From: Berberis thunbergii
Taxonomy: Eukaryota > Streptophyta > Magnoliopsida > Ranunculales > Berberidaceae
Reading direction: 5' to 3'
NCBI GenBank assembly: GCA_003290165.1
Contig: QNQO01002091.1
Coordinates: 62,001 to 126,000 of the forward strand
Length of the DNA: 64,000 bases
A program made the position numbers and the translations under genes. Numbering within the stretch: position 1 is the stretch's first letter; every line of letters begins with the position of its first letter. Shown here in pieces: positions 1-13,536 of the stretch. The notes beneath the pieces are model-generated. The model ran no database searches. It was not told where the DNA came from and was given only the letters and a program-made list of their open reading frames with translations.

Positions 1-85
1 GCTATCTGATTCCCCAAAGCAATTTTAAATTCTTGGTTTATATATATAAAAAAACCCTAATTTGTGTTTTACATGGAAAATTCAG

Positions 86-2309
86 GTTCCTTCAGTAAAT
101 GCTATTTTCTTCACTGGTGATCGAGTTGAAGGAACTGGTAACCCAGTGATCGAAAGGCTATCTGATTTGAAACATATAGCTAATATTGTGGTTGGGAAGT
201 TTGGTATTGGTTCGAATGCTTGGGTGATTGAGGCCTCCAAATTTAATGGCCCTTTTGCTGTATATAAAGAGTTAATTCCCTCTGTCAATTTATGGGGAGA
301 GCCTAAATCTTATAAACCTGATGGGTTTCCTGCTTCTACATCAACTGTGCAGATTTTATTGAGGAGCTTTGAAGAGGTATATTGTTGATTTTGTTTACTT
401 GAAACTGCATGTTTATTTGATTCAATTATACTAGTTTATAATGTAGTATAACATGTGCTTTGATAGTATGAATTTGGCACATTGTAACACGGTTCTTAAT
501 TTACAATGAAAACTAAGGGTCCGAAACGGTAGTCAAAATGTTTTCTTCCCTAATTATTTTAAATCCCTACTTTGGGGACAAGACGCCAGTGGTATTGTTG
601 CCACGTTACCCTTGACAACATAGGCCAAACAGTTGAGCTTTAAATGGTACATGAAAGGATAAGGGATAGTGAAACAACGAAGAGAAGTCAAACAAGTGAA
701 TAACTTGGGAGGGAAGATATAACTTACACCATCGTAAGGCTCTTGAATCCATGGTTATAAATATCTTGCAATATTTACGATACGATACACAATACGTATT
801 GTATGTAAGCCTCATCATCAATACAACACATATCTTACGATACACTAAATAGGAGGACGCAAGGATGTACATTCCTTGTACAAATGACGTGAACGAATCG
901 AATGATGATAGGTAATAAATAGCTTGGTAATGTGTTACACTTGCACAGTAGTGTTTCTCGGACTTCCTTGCTTGAATAAATCTTATTTTGTATTTTATAC
1001 GTTTAGAAGTATAATATATATTTTATACTACTTATATATTTATTTTTGCACTGTATCTTGTTATGCACACACGTTATGATATATGTATCTTCAATTTAGG
1101 TTTTCGATATACGGTACAATAAATATTTTAATATCCATGCTTGAATCAATGTGGCTTGATAAAGATAAGTAAGTAGGCATGATGCTAATTCAATCTGAGG
1201 TTTATGTTGAGTGTGAAGATCTTGGTTGTTGCAGAAGTAGCATAGCAGTGAGACTGCAATTGCAATGTGATTAATGATGGATAGCACCTAGTCAAGATGA
1301 AGATGAACACGATTGAACTTGATTTTGAATGAGATGTCAAAGTTTATGCAAATTACTGTTTAGTGATACAAGTGGATTGTTCATTAAAGGTATTTTTTTG
1401 GTGGATAATATGTGGCGGCAAGTAAAGGCTCTGTGAAGTGATTGTTAGTGCTTGGAATGATATCAATTCCCATGAAGGGAACTAACATCATTTCTCGTCC
1501 CATGAAGGGAACTGACCAAACATGGGTACATGGATTTGATTTCACTCTTATATTTGGTTATACTTGTTAATGATCCTTGGATGACACCATGACTTCCATA
1601 ATTGAAATGTGATGCATATGGGTGTTTTGGTTTCTCGCTCTTGTAAATTGTAATGATGTGGAAACTTGCTGCTTACTAGGTGAGAAAATTCATTAATGGA
1701 GGGCTCAAAGAACCACTTGATGCTGCGACATCTGTTAATGAGGGATTCCAAGAACCTCAGAAGATATCTGCCTCATCTCCAAATCATCCCAAGACCATTG
1801 TCCTTGGGTTTAGTAAGGGTGGTGTTGTTCTTAACCAGCTGGTCACTGAACTAGTCCACATGAAACCTGATTCCTCCTCGAGTCAAAACTTTACTAGAAA
1901 AGAACCACTAAAAGGAAACTATACTGAAAACTTTGAAGCATATCAAATTTTACCCATCACAAAAGAAACCTTTTTAAACAGCATTTCAGAAATCCATTAC
2001 GTTGATGTTGGCCTGAACTCCTCTGGGGCATATATCACTGAGAGTTCTGTAATTGAGAAAATTGTAGAACGTGTCTTGCATGGAGCTGACAGATTACGTT
2101 TTGCTCTTCATGGAACTCCCAGACAGTGGTGTGACAACAGACGACCGTGGATCAGGAGTGAAAAAGATACAATGCTTCAGTTGCTTGAAAATGCAGCTCA
2201 AAGATCAGCAGGGAAATTACAGGTATCTGACAGGTTATATTTTGCCAATGATCCTCCAAACTTACAAATGCACTTTGAAATAATTGAAAGATTAGATATG
2301 AGTTGCTAG
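86..2309 (+). CDS. UPF0565 / C2orf69-like protein, 5' end outside window
   Basis: Two exons are visible. The first is 86-376 (acceptor ..TTCAG before 86, donor GT at 377; 97 codons, phase 0). The second is 1680-2309 (acceptor ..CTAG before 1680; 209 codons plus TAG). Together they give 306 residues; the N-terminus lies upstream of the window. The second exon has a nucleophile-elbow-like GFSKGG (G-x-S-x-G) in the context IVLGFSKGGVVLNQL, which I recognise from the C2orf69/UPF0565 family. It also has the conserved-looking C-terminal run LHGTPRQWCDNRRPW and ends near MHFEIIE. The family is alpha/beta-hydrolase-like; the animal member is mitochondrial and linked to metabolic disease, while the plant role is not known to me. 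The 1303-bp intron (377-1679) holds no gene. The family call rests on motif memory, not a search. Confidence 0.75.
377..1679 (+). other. Intron of the UPF0565/C2orf69-like gene
   Basis: No coding potential is seen. Stretches at about 740-850 and 1000-1095 are rich in GATAC/GTATC words and resemble 10690-10900 in a CSN7 intron, so a small dispersed repeat may sit in both. Two copies of 'cccatgaaggga' lie near 1468 and 1498. Confidence 0.4.
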
Positions 2310-5300
2310 TGCTAAACTTTGCGTTGGTGTAAATCTGTATTTTTCTTACTCTGAACTAGGGACAGTGACTGTGTTTGCCTTTTGTTTATACTGTAATTTA
2401 CCGCTACGGCACTAAAACTGTTTAGCAGAGGAGATGTAGAACTTACTAGCCTGAACTCTGTAGAAAAGCAGCTTTAAAATTTAAGCGTAGAAAGACTGCC
2501 TATGTAAAAGATTAAGGCTAATAAATAGATGATTAGGTTCAAATTTAATCTATTTGTTGATCACCTTATTTGGATACGTCGGCATGTCAAGTGTTCCACT
2601 AAAAAATAATAATAATAAATAGAAACCATCTTCAGGATGCCTTTAGGATTTGAATGAATCCATCATAATCATGCTTAGTGAAAACATTGTATCTTGCCAA
2701 CCTAGTAATCCTAGTTTATTGACATTGCTGTCACCACATCATTACTTTTTACTCAAAAATATGTTGAATATTGAACTAAAACAGAGATGATTGATTCGAT
2801 AAGAAACCTAAACTTTCCGCGAAATTCTAATAAAACAACGTGCTTCATTGTTTTAAAAAATAATTAAAAATATTTACGCAACCCTTTTTGGACCCCATTA
2901 ACTTATTGATAACTAAAGCGAATTCACTTTAATTTAATCCCTTTAATTATTTTAAGGGAGGAGCAAAAGATCCATAGTCATCCCTTGTCCTTGTAATATT
3001 TGTGCAAAGGGTTCACTGCATTAGGTCAAGATATTCATTTCACTCTAATTTAATATCATCAGGAGTTTTCTTGAAAATAATTTTTTATTTAGCTGAATTT
3101 GTAGTTGAGAATCAAATTCAAACAATGAATTTTTTTTTTTTGAAGAGAACCAAGTGAGCAGGTCACTTTCTAGTTAGAAATAAGCAGGCATTCGGGTATA
3201 AGTCGAGTCCTTTTAGTACTGATGTTGCAATAGAATTGGTTCCTAAAAAGTTTCAAACGAATGCACTCAAGACTTTAGCATTTTTACTCGAAGATTTACA
3301 TGAGTTATTAGAAGAAATAAGAAGTATGGATGAATTATTTGTTTTCACATCGAAGGCAATTAGTTGTACCAATGTTAGTGAATTATGCGATTATTGAGCC
3401 TTGTACCGGTGTTTCTCCCTCGTAAGGGAAATTGTATTTGCATAAAGATTAAGAGGTACTTAAAACCCTGCTCGCTTTCTCAAAAAAGATTGCCTTAGTT
3501 TGATCGATCTGTTTTAATTAATTCACTTGCACTTTTCTGTCTAAAGAAAATAAATAATCTACCAGGGTCAAGCACAGTGATCAAGTGGTTATTCTTTTCC
3601 ACCTTTCTAGTGACTTTGGCCAAAATGATGCATGACTTATTACATAAAGTTCAAAATTTGATTAGATCATTGACCTACATACTATCTGATAGACGATCAA
3701 TGTATTTGGGCACATTTTGTAACCTCAAAAGGACTTTCTTTATAGGATAGTGTCATTGACATGACCAACCAAAACGACTCAATTGGAAATGAGAGAAGGC
3801 CATCATACTCTTTTGTAGTTTCGCAACATTTCTTTTTCTTTGTCCCTCGCTTGTATCTAATGTAGGAGGGTGGGATCTGAGGTTAAATTTCTTACAAAGA
3901 AAGTTACACGTGCTTATTGTACTTCGTTTTTTTAGTAGAATCTTATTGGTGTTTTACTGTTCATTGTTGAATAAGATGGTCATCAAATCAATGAATTTGA
4001 GATAAAAAATAATTATGATTAAAATTTCAATCGTGTTTGAATTTTGAACTTGTGATTCCATCCGTCAGAAATCTGCTATTAATCACGTACCACATGCCTT
4101 TATTTTAATAATTCAAATATATCTTTCCCATGTTTCTTTGTAAGTAGGCAGGGGACTCTGAGTGACTGAGTGAGAGTGAGTGAGGCAAAACAAAAGAAGG
4201 TGGTCACGTGTGGATACTATCTGCAGCACGTGTGCTGACTGCTTGTTAGTCAAAAAATCAAACTTTCCAAATATTGAATGTTTGAATTTCAATGGTCTAA
4301 TTATAAGGTCCTAGTCTCATTCAACTTTCACGGCTCTCTACAGGCATGCATGTCTCTTGTTTCATTCTATATTTAGTGTTTTACTTGTGTCGAATGATAT
4401 CACAACTTTAGGTTCAAATCTCATCAATGGCATTTGAATGAGAGGTTAAAGTAAATAGTGATTGATATTTAACATTTATTGATTGAAACAGGTATTTACT
4501 ACCAAATCAATCCAACAATGTATGATCCCAATCACTATAACAATTCACAAGAAAATCGAGACTTCGAGAGCGACGCATTACTGTGGATGCTCTAAGAGGA
4601 ACATGTTTTTTCTGAATTCAAACCCTAAAATTAGTGTCTTTTTTTTTTGTGATTCAGGAATACTACATTCTATCTTACAAGAATCACATTTAGACAGAAG
4701 AACTGAGATGAACTGGACATGAAAACCTATTATTAGTAATATTAGAAGATTGTTGGCTTTAAACAAATTATGATTTAATAATTTTGAATTACTTAATTAA
4801 GGACCATACTTCCCTTTCATGTCCATTACACTATTATTATTCAGGGTCTCACTCTTCCCCTAATACCAATAGTTTTTTTTAAGGACTACATTAGTTATGA
4901 TGTAAAGGATGAGATCATATAATGTTGTTGCTTGTATAGTGCACATGGTGGTATCACATAGATATATACAATCTTATCCTTATTCATTGTTCTCTTATAG
5001 ATGGTCAACTTGAAGCTGGTCTATGCTATGTATATAACATACATTATTATATATGTCAGGTGTGGCATTTAGGTTTAAGTTATTTATATGTTACTCTTAA
5101 AATATAGATATTTAGAGATATATATAAAAATGGGATCAAGCTTCTTCAAGAAAATTTATGTGATTGTGTTATTCTAGACACTGATCAGGAGTAAGTCCAG
5201 TCAGTCATGTTTTTTTGTATTTTTTAATGTTTTGTATTTTTTAAATAGAATCACAGACACTATTTAAAGGAGTAGAAGTATAAAAAACCCAAAAAAAAAA

Positions 5301-6441
5301 AAAATCCTAGAAAACAAGGCTGTAAACAGATATCATGACAAGAACATATGACCATGTTTGTCGAAAATCCAAAATTGGAGTCATTAATTATAAACTTGGC
5401 CCATTGTTATCGATCTCTCCGTGCACCCTTTCTTTTGTTTTTATTAATATTAGTAGTTTGTATGCAAGTTGCACATGGTTTTAAATGCATGGTCATTTTT
5501 TCTCTATATTTCTGTATTTTCTTTTTCATCATCTCTTCTCAAGAATAAAGAACAACAACAAAAATAGCGACGATGTTGTCGCCTGCCCTCCCCACACCCC
5601 ACCATCTTTTTCTCGTCCTCTATTATTTATTTTTCTCATCCACAATCAATATTTGAATCCGTTACTTAGATATCTTCTCAACCATAATACTTTTCCCTTC
5701 TTCGTTGTTGTTGTTGTTGTTTTTGTTGTTGTTGTTTTTTTTTTTTTTTTTCTTGTGTCATCAAGCATGTTTTTGCGTATGGGGAACCCCCCACTCACAC
5801 AGAGGAATAGAAAGAAGAAGAAGTGTGGTTGACAGGCAGGGCGAGACAATGGTGGTGTTGTTCTTGAGAGAGAGGAGGGAGAAATTTTTGAATAAATTTA
5901 TTTATATTAATGACGTCCTTCAATAAAAATGATAATGTCAAAAACTCGAAACCTTAGCAGTTTAGGATAATTTAACTGCCTATTTAAAATCCACAAACTT
6001 ATACATATCAGAAATTTGTCTCAAAATGAAAAAAAAAAAAAAAAAAAAATGAAATTGAGATGAGGATGCGTGTCCCTTGGAACAATAAAGAGGTGGATCA
6101 TTTTACACGAAAAGAAGTGGGGCAAAGGCAAACACATCATAGAATACCAGTCCATTGAAGAGAACCATCATCCAAACAGGAACAAAAAGATGCTGATCTC
6201 ACACAGCTGACCTCAATTGAAATCCATTATTTCACCCAACTAAAAATATCACCCATCTCATCCAAATTATATTCATCCCCACCATTCTCCCACTTGTGAT
6301 AAAAACGATATTTCATAGAAATTATGGTCTCCTGATGCATGCATCTACTTCCCTACATAAAACCCTTTCCCTCTCTCAATTTCAATTCATTTCCTCTACT
6401 CTCCTTAAACCCAAACTTGTCTCAATCTCAAAATTGCAAAA
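2310..6441. other. Intergenic region between the C2orf69-like gene and the ERF
   Basis: I see no convincing gene. The region is AT-rich with short A/T runs. Two CACGTG G-boxes lie at 4205-4210 and 4227-4232. A (TTG)n stretch runs into a T-run at about 5703-5750, and an A-run lies near 6029-6048. The last 100-150 bp before 6442 are pyrimidine-rich (CTCTCT, TTCCTC), as in a plant 5' UTR, with a weak TATA-like TACATAAA at about 6354. Confidence 0.5.
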
Positions 6442-7185
6442 ATGTTGAGCAATTACTATGAACCATCAGATTTCAGCCTCCTTGATTCAATTCCAATCCA
6501 CTTACTTGAACAATCATCTTCTTTATATCCAATTACAAACTCAATCTCTTCTTCTTCTTCTTCTTCTTCGATTTTTTGCCAGAGTTCAAGTTTTAATAGC
6601 TTGTTTCCTTGTTTAACTGATAACTGGGGAGATTTACCTTTAAAAGAAAACGATTCTGACGATATGGTAGTTTTTGGAGCACTTCGCAACGCTGTTAGTT
6701 TTGGATGGAGTCCCTCTTGTACATATACTTCTTCTCCTTATTATTCCGATTCTACGATTAAGTCTGAACCTCAAGACATTTCGCAGTTTCCTGAGCCACT
6801 TGTCACAAAAGTAGAACAAGTGGCACAGGACAACACAAATATGAGGCCACTAAAAGTGAAAGTGGCCTCTGTTAAAGAAGGAAAGCATTATAGAGGTGTA
6901 AGGCAAAGACCGTGGGGAAAGTTTGCGGCGGAAATTCGAGATTCGGCTAAGAACGGAGCCAGAGTTTGGCTAGGAACATTTGAGACTGGTGAGGATGCGG
7001 CTCTGGCTTATGATAGAGCGGCTTATAGGATGCGTGGCTCTCGAGCTTTGCTTAATTTTCCTTTGAGAGTTGGAACCTATGAATCTGAGCCGGCTAAGCC
7101 GATTGGTGGTTCTAAGAGAGCTTCTCCGGAGCTATCATCTTCTTCATCTGGCTCTGGCAGCAGTGTGAAGAGGATGAAAAGCTGA
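6442..7185 (+). CDS. AP2/ERF transcription factor, group IX (Pti4/ERF1A/ERF2-like)
   Basis: Intronless, 247 aa. A single AP2/ERF domain spans residues about 150-207 ([19 protein letters not shown] ... RVWLGTF ... [14 protein letters not shown]). It has the [10 protein letters not shown] and RVWLGTF core of GCC-box-binding ERFs rather than DREBs. The N-terminal half carries the group IX block [14 protein letters not shown] followed by an acidic D/E-rich stretch and GWSP, as in tobacco ERF2 and tomato Pti4. A Ser run lies at about residues 36-43, encoded by a TCT repeat at 6548-6570. The C-terminus is Ser-rich with a basic KRMKS tail, a possible nuclear signal. Members are usually activators in ethylene, jasmonate and pathogen responses; that role is family knowledge. 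The start was chosen as the first ATG after a pyrimidine-rich leader. Confidence 0.93.
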   Translation: MLSNYYEPSDFSLLDSIPIHLLEQSSSLYPITNSISSSSSSSSIFCQSSSFNSLFPCLTDNWGDLPLKENDSDDMVVFGALRNAVSFGWSPSCTYTSSPYYSDSTIKSEPQDISQFPEPLVTKVEQVAQDNTNMRPLKVKVASVKEGKHYRGVRQRPWGKFAAEIRDSAKNGARVWLGTFETGEDAALAYDRAAYRMRGSRALLNFPLRVGTYESEPAKPIGGSKRASPELSSSSSGSGSSVKRMKS

Positions 7186-8592
7186 GCTGGATTGGCTGCT
7201 CAAGCCGATTCGGAGGCTTGCAAAAGCTAGAGAGAGATGCTATTTGACTGCGATGTTTGAGTTAAAACAAAGAGATAGGCAAGGACCGTGATTTCTTGAA
7301 AAATGTCAAAATTTCTTGTAGAACAAGTCTTTGTTGACTTGTCCTTTTAAGACCATTGTAATTAAACGTGTCTTGTTGTCGATCCCTGATTCTAGAAAGC
7401 GAAGCAAGACCCAACACCGCTCAGTCTCCTCAAGATGGGTAACAACAAGATTGAATCTTTATAAATAAAAGCTGCAAGATTGAATGTGTGCACTTAGCAC
7501 AACATATATATCAACAATGTTGTTACTAATACTTGCCAGACTTCATATTATAACCATTTTTTCTAACCAGGAGAACAATTTAACATCAGGGTCTCTCTAC
7601 ATAACACATTTCCCTTTTTTACGGCAAAGTATTTGAAGTTAGCCGAGTAATAACCTTCATTACCCTATCGAGTTTATTATGTGTGCCATTAGAAAACAAT
7701 GGTTGTATAATAGAGTCTCTATGTCAAAACTTGTTCGACTCATATTTGATTACTTAATATTAATAGAGGCGACACAGACGAAAGACCGTCTGGCACTGAA
7801 AATTTCAATTTGTTGAATTTTGAGTTCCCCCACCAAAAAATAAACGGACGACATGTTGAGCTTTGGCTTACGACGTAAACTTATTTTGCGCTGCACTGTT
7901 GATCATTAGCAGAAATACCCTAATCCTTCATTATCACAAGTTGATGACAATCAATTTACAGCTCATGCAGTTTCCAGATGTTAATATAAACCAGACAGAA
8001 CATAGAAGAGATATCACACAAACAACAAACCAGCAGCAAAAAAATAGGTCCTAGACTTCTGTCTTAGCGACTCTGTATGTAAACATTAAATAGAATTAGG
8101 GATATCAGATTCATATTATGCATGGAAATGATCTGTGGAATATATGCACTATTTCTTCTTAAAAGTACAAGAAGTAATGATTAGATATGACGGAAAATCA
8201 TCCTAAAACTATATGCATAACATAAAATAGTGGACACGGCAAAGGAACCGTGCTATCTACAGGGGAATAGATATTAGACAAGTATAACCTGTAAATAGCT
8301 ATCAATTGAATGCAAATCTTGTTTGAGAAATTTGTATGGTTCTCAGGCAGTTCTGCCAATCAGAAATTTTGTTCCCTCACTGACTTGAATGAAATGTATA
8401 TTCAAAAAAATAATAACGATTGCACCAGTTGTGAACACAGTCTATGATGACTGCGTGCATGTCCAAGTTCAGTTTCAGAGGGGAGACACAATGTATCAAT
8501 CCAACCAGCAGTAGTACTCGTACTTGATGCCAAACTGCTGTGATAAAATGTCCAGCAAAACCATCAGGTTCATGTTGCTCCTTTGTTATCTT
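7186..8592. other. Convergent 3' flanks of the ERF and CSN7 genes
   Basis: The ERF 3' UTR probably occupies the first 200-300 bp, and the CSN7 3' UTR (minus strand) the last few hundred. No further gene or repeat is seen. Confidence 0.4.
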
Positions 8593-11500
8593 CTAAGATA
8601 CTGGTGGCCTCCTCCTGCATCTTACAACCCACGATGTTAAAGGGGAGGAGAGGATGCACGTGAGCAGAGTACAATCATAAAAGAGAAAAATGATCACTCG
8701 GTTTTAACTCTCAAGCATGTCTTTTAAAATGCAACAATGAGACAGAACAGAAAGAAAACTATAAAATGACTAAGCTGATGAGATACCTCTTTGGACGGCT
8801 TCGATCTTCCTCATAGTCCATCACTCCGCCAGGTTCAGAGGAGAGGATCTCTTCGTGGCCTCGAAAGTCCAAGTCGGCCTGCTCACAGTGTGTGACTTCT
8901 GCCATCACGTAAGTAAGACCATCGACTAACATATCCCAATACTTAAAAGGAACATTTTATCATTAACAGCAAATAATAAAAACAAAGATTAAAAAAACAA
9001 AATACAAACAGGGATTGAGTTGGATATTCCTAACTAAAATTTGCCATGTGAGCTCAACAAACTCAAGAATGGCATCACAATCAGTACATTGTAACTTACG
9101 AGAATGAGTTTTTTTGCATCTTTTGTACTGTAGAACTTCCCAGTTACTAAAGATGACATGCTTGAAGGGGCATTCATTATGTTACTATTGGGCATTCTTT
9201 ATTGTGGTCGAGAATGAGTTTTTTTGCATCTTTTGTACTGTAGAACTTCCCAGTTACTAAAGATGACATGCTTGAAGGGGCATTCATTATGTTACTATTG
9301 GGCATTCTTTATTGTGGTGGGGCGAAGTTCATTTGAAAATTATAACAAACAAAAGTTAAGGCCTTCGTAAAGTAAACTGTACAACTTTCTTTTATTTCTG
9401 AGCTTGGGATTATAATCATAGGGCTGAAATATTGAATGAATACACATGGCACTGAGTGTCCAAGTCCAATGGGCGTGGACCATTGTGTACTTGTATCAAT
9501 TAGCATTTTCTACATATTATTTATTTTATTGATAAATCTTGGTTAGAGAGAAACAATAATATAATTTTTTTTCCGAAACCCAAAGGACATTACATAATCC
9601 TCAATGCAGTGTGAGGTGATTGTTTTTTTCATCAAAACTAAAATCATGCTGGAGAAATGCATATCACCTCACACTGCATTGGATTCAAGCTCCTCACCAT
9701 ATTCATCTCAGTTGGTATTGTTCAGAGTGCTCAATCTGCAGCAGTGCATTTCCACATTCCATCTCCTGAATGTTATCAGTAGTCTTCTTTTTATTATTCA
9801 TCCGACGCAAACAACTTATCTGGAATTGTATCTTAATGATAGCATCCCCAGATGTCCAAACAAATGGTCAGTGACTTTGACAAGGACATCTTCCAAAAAC
9901 AGGTAAAATAATTTAATAAATGGATGAAGTTTGTTGTGTTTTCCTTCATATTAATACACTAGTTGAGATTGGTGTTGCTGTTAAACTTTAGTCTTTCTTG
10001 ATCTGTATTTATTACTTGTGTAACTACTGTAACATGCTTAGCACATGCCTCCTTAGTTCTTACTTGGAAACAAGATTATGAAACTAATTTTCTGAGCTAT
10101 AAGTTGTAGACGAATTATTCAGTTGGAATTAAAAAAGGTTTAACTTCATAAACAAACCCTTCTAGTCTATTTATGACAGCATTTGTGCTTCTCAAGAGAT
10201 CTCAAGTTACTATTCTTCTAACTATTTCTTTTTTTTAATCCAAAATTAAAAAGATATTGGTGAAGAAGCAAACGTTACTGACCTTGAGAGCGAGAGTCTT
10301 TTTCGTTTCTTCAACCTTATCTTCAACTTCTTTCTGGTGTTTCTTGTCCAATTCACTCATTGTATCTGCCCAATTGATCTTTTCTTGAATTGAAAGAAGA
10401 AGATTGTCTGAAGTAGATAACCTACAGTAGATCCATAGATTAGCAATAAATAAAAGGAAGGAAATGTTGAAGAATAGATTAGCAATAAACAAAAGGAAGG
10501 AAATGTTGAAGAACAAATTCATGTCAGGACTGTTCACATGAATACTACATTTAAAGGGGCATAGTTGTGTCAAACACTCAGAAAGACCACTTTGGCATTT
10601 TAGCAGTACTCATCAGCATTGCTTTCAATCGTGTACCATGTCAAACCCTGACATGCATCAGCGTTATTGTTATCCTATATATTTATAGATACTATGCGTG
10701 CATGATGTGTATGTATGTATACATCCGCATCTTCTGATATGCATCGTATCCAAGAATGATACAGGGATGTATAGGCAATAGCTTAGTTTTATATGTAACA
10801 CGATGCAAGCATTTCTTTTAGACCTCCTTTATGCATTATATAATAATATATTTTTGCAGTGTATCTTACAATATATGATACACGTTGTGATCAACTATGT
10901 AAATAAGAATTAACACCTCTCAGTGTAGTCAAGGCGACCGCCTAGACGCGCCCGAGGCGCCTTAAGGCGTTTTTACAAAATTTCGCCTCAAAGTGAGGCA
11001 ATGCGGTGCAATGAAATGATGCGTTCATCTCGGATCACCTCGCCCCACCTCACCGCCTCAATCACCTCAACCACCTCAGCCCAAAAACTTGCAAACCACT
11101 CTATAATAAGGTTTTATGTTTTTTGGTGTAATATTTGATCAATTTGATAAAAACAAGATAATACGTTTTAAGTTTTGATAAATTTGTTACTTTTTATAAT
11201 TTTTTGGGAAAAAACATACCATGTTGTGATTAACATCAATCTTGATTTTTCATAGCTTAGTTAAGTGATTTTTATGCTTTTGGAATACCAATAGTGATTA
11301 TACTTGTGAATTTTTACCAACCATTCCAACAATTTCTTCTAACAAATGTTCAATATTCTCAAGTTTTTATTCTTTCAAGATTATTGATTTTTAATGATTT
11401 AGTGGATGTTTGCAATTTACTTGACACTTATGTAGTGCATATTTTCGTTATGCTATGCACTTTATTATATTTTCATTTCGATTCTAGTTAGTTGAGTCAC

Positions 11501-13473
11501 TTTTTGTACATATTTGCTTGTATACTTACAAAATGATGATGTATACTACTATACTGATATGTTTCAATTTATTATAAAAAAATCTTCATAAACTGTTAAG
11601 ACCGCCTCGCCTCACGCCTGAGGCGTTTTCAGGCCCGTCCGCCTTGCCTTCGCCTCAACGCCTTAATTACAATGACACCTCTTAACGTTGCAAAGCGATC
11701 AACAGAGTGCCCATTTTCACCGTGATTTTATAAATTGTTATAATGTTGATGTTTGATAATCTCATCAAATTTGAAAAAAATAATATATATATATATATAC
11801 ATGGGGTTAAAAAATAAAAAATAAAATAAAATAAAATAAAATAATAATAATAATACACAATCAACACGCAATGCATATAAATACAATCTGGTGGAAGATC
11901 AACGCCTACCTATGTTTAGTAAGATCAATGCCATTCATGATTCAGCCACTGCCTAATGTATTTGAATATAGTTTACAGATACGAGTCTCCTAGTGCAATG
12001 TTGTTGCAAACAAAAACAAGTAAAACATTTCTTCATGAAGATGTACTTTTTTCATACCATTTTCTTATCGAACCCTACTAGAATTCAGACATGCAATCTT
12101 TATCTGAAAATATTCGTTTTCTACTTGCTACAAATTCAGGAAATACCTATCTTTCACTTTTGATGCGATAAATAGACTATAGAGTTGAAAACCCCAGAAA
12201 TTATTTAGTATTTAATTGTATGGAAACACTGAATTTACCAATTCTCTAAAGTCTGTATCATCCCTCCTAGCTGTTCAGGTCTCAGATCCCTTCCTGCTGC
12301 AAATTGCACCTATAACACACAAAAGGAAATAGAAGATGAGTAGTTATGAAAAGGATCATATTCGTGAGAAATTACAAAGCAACTCGATTCAAACTAACAC
12401 AAAGATCTGAGCCTCTAACCTCAAAGCATCTTCGCAACTGATCCAGCTTTCCACGAACTATGCCCTATAGGAAAGCACAAAAGTTAAATTACTTTCACAA
12501 ATAAATCATATGGGACAGTCTTTTTTTCCTACAACTTATCAATAATTGTGCAAGTGCACTAGTGGTTCAAAATGTCCTTTCACTTGTAAGATTTTGCAAG
12601 TATTTCTTGTCGAAACCGGGTATGCTAGGCGATCAAGATTTAGATTCTCGTAATTTCCTGGACTCTTGTTTCCATTACAGCCAAGGACAAAAGATGCCAA
12701 ATGTTATCTCCTTTGCTATTCTTTAGGACATTTCAATGGGAAATGGGAGAGCTTTTAGGGTTTATACACGAGGTGGACCTAGTGCTCTTAAAGATCAAAA
12801 TTTTGCTATTCAATTAGTGTAAAGAATTTTTGATGTTGAGGTGGCACCATTTTAAAGATTGCACAGTTAATTACAAAAACCATGGATTTAAGTGGGTCAG
12901 GCATTCTTTGTATCGGTTTCCCCATCTACGTTTTGCAGGCTATCTCCGCTTCTCTTTTATATATATATATATATTTATTTATTTATTTTTATTATTATTA
13001 TTATTTTTTTCATTCTTTAGTAATATCTTTTTTTATCAACCAAAACATAAATGTTTGTTACTCATGAACATATAGATATATACATCAACTTGTCAATAAT
13101 TTGAAGGCTAACTTAATAAAATGTCCTAAACATATTTTACCTCAACAAAATGAAGAATCTTATGTAACAAGAAGACGTCATATTCTGAGAATTTCCCATT
13201 CACATTAAAGGCAATTTCGAGCAAATGAATTCAATCAGGAAAACATAAAACACACCAGAAAGGAAGAGGGCTTACCGCATACATGCACTCATTGATAAGA
13301 AAGTCTTCCAGTTCACGAACATTTGCAACATCTATCTCCTGCATCAGTTTATCATAGGGGAGTACCTGCGGAAGTATTTTATCAGTGGAGAGTTAAATTC
13401 CATGACTAAGCTCTCGTAACAAAAAATATTGTTATTTTTAAGAAAAAATGTAACAATGATACTTCATTTAACA

Positions 13474-13536
<63 letters not shown>

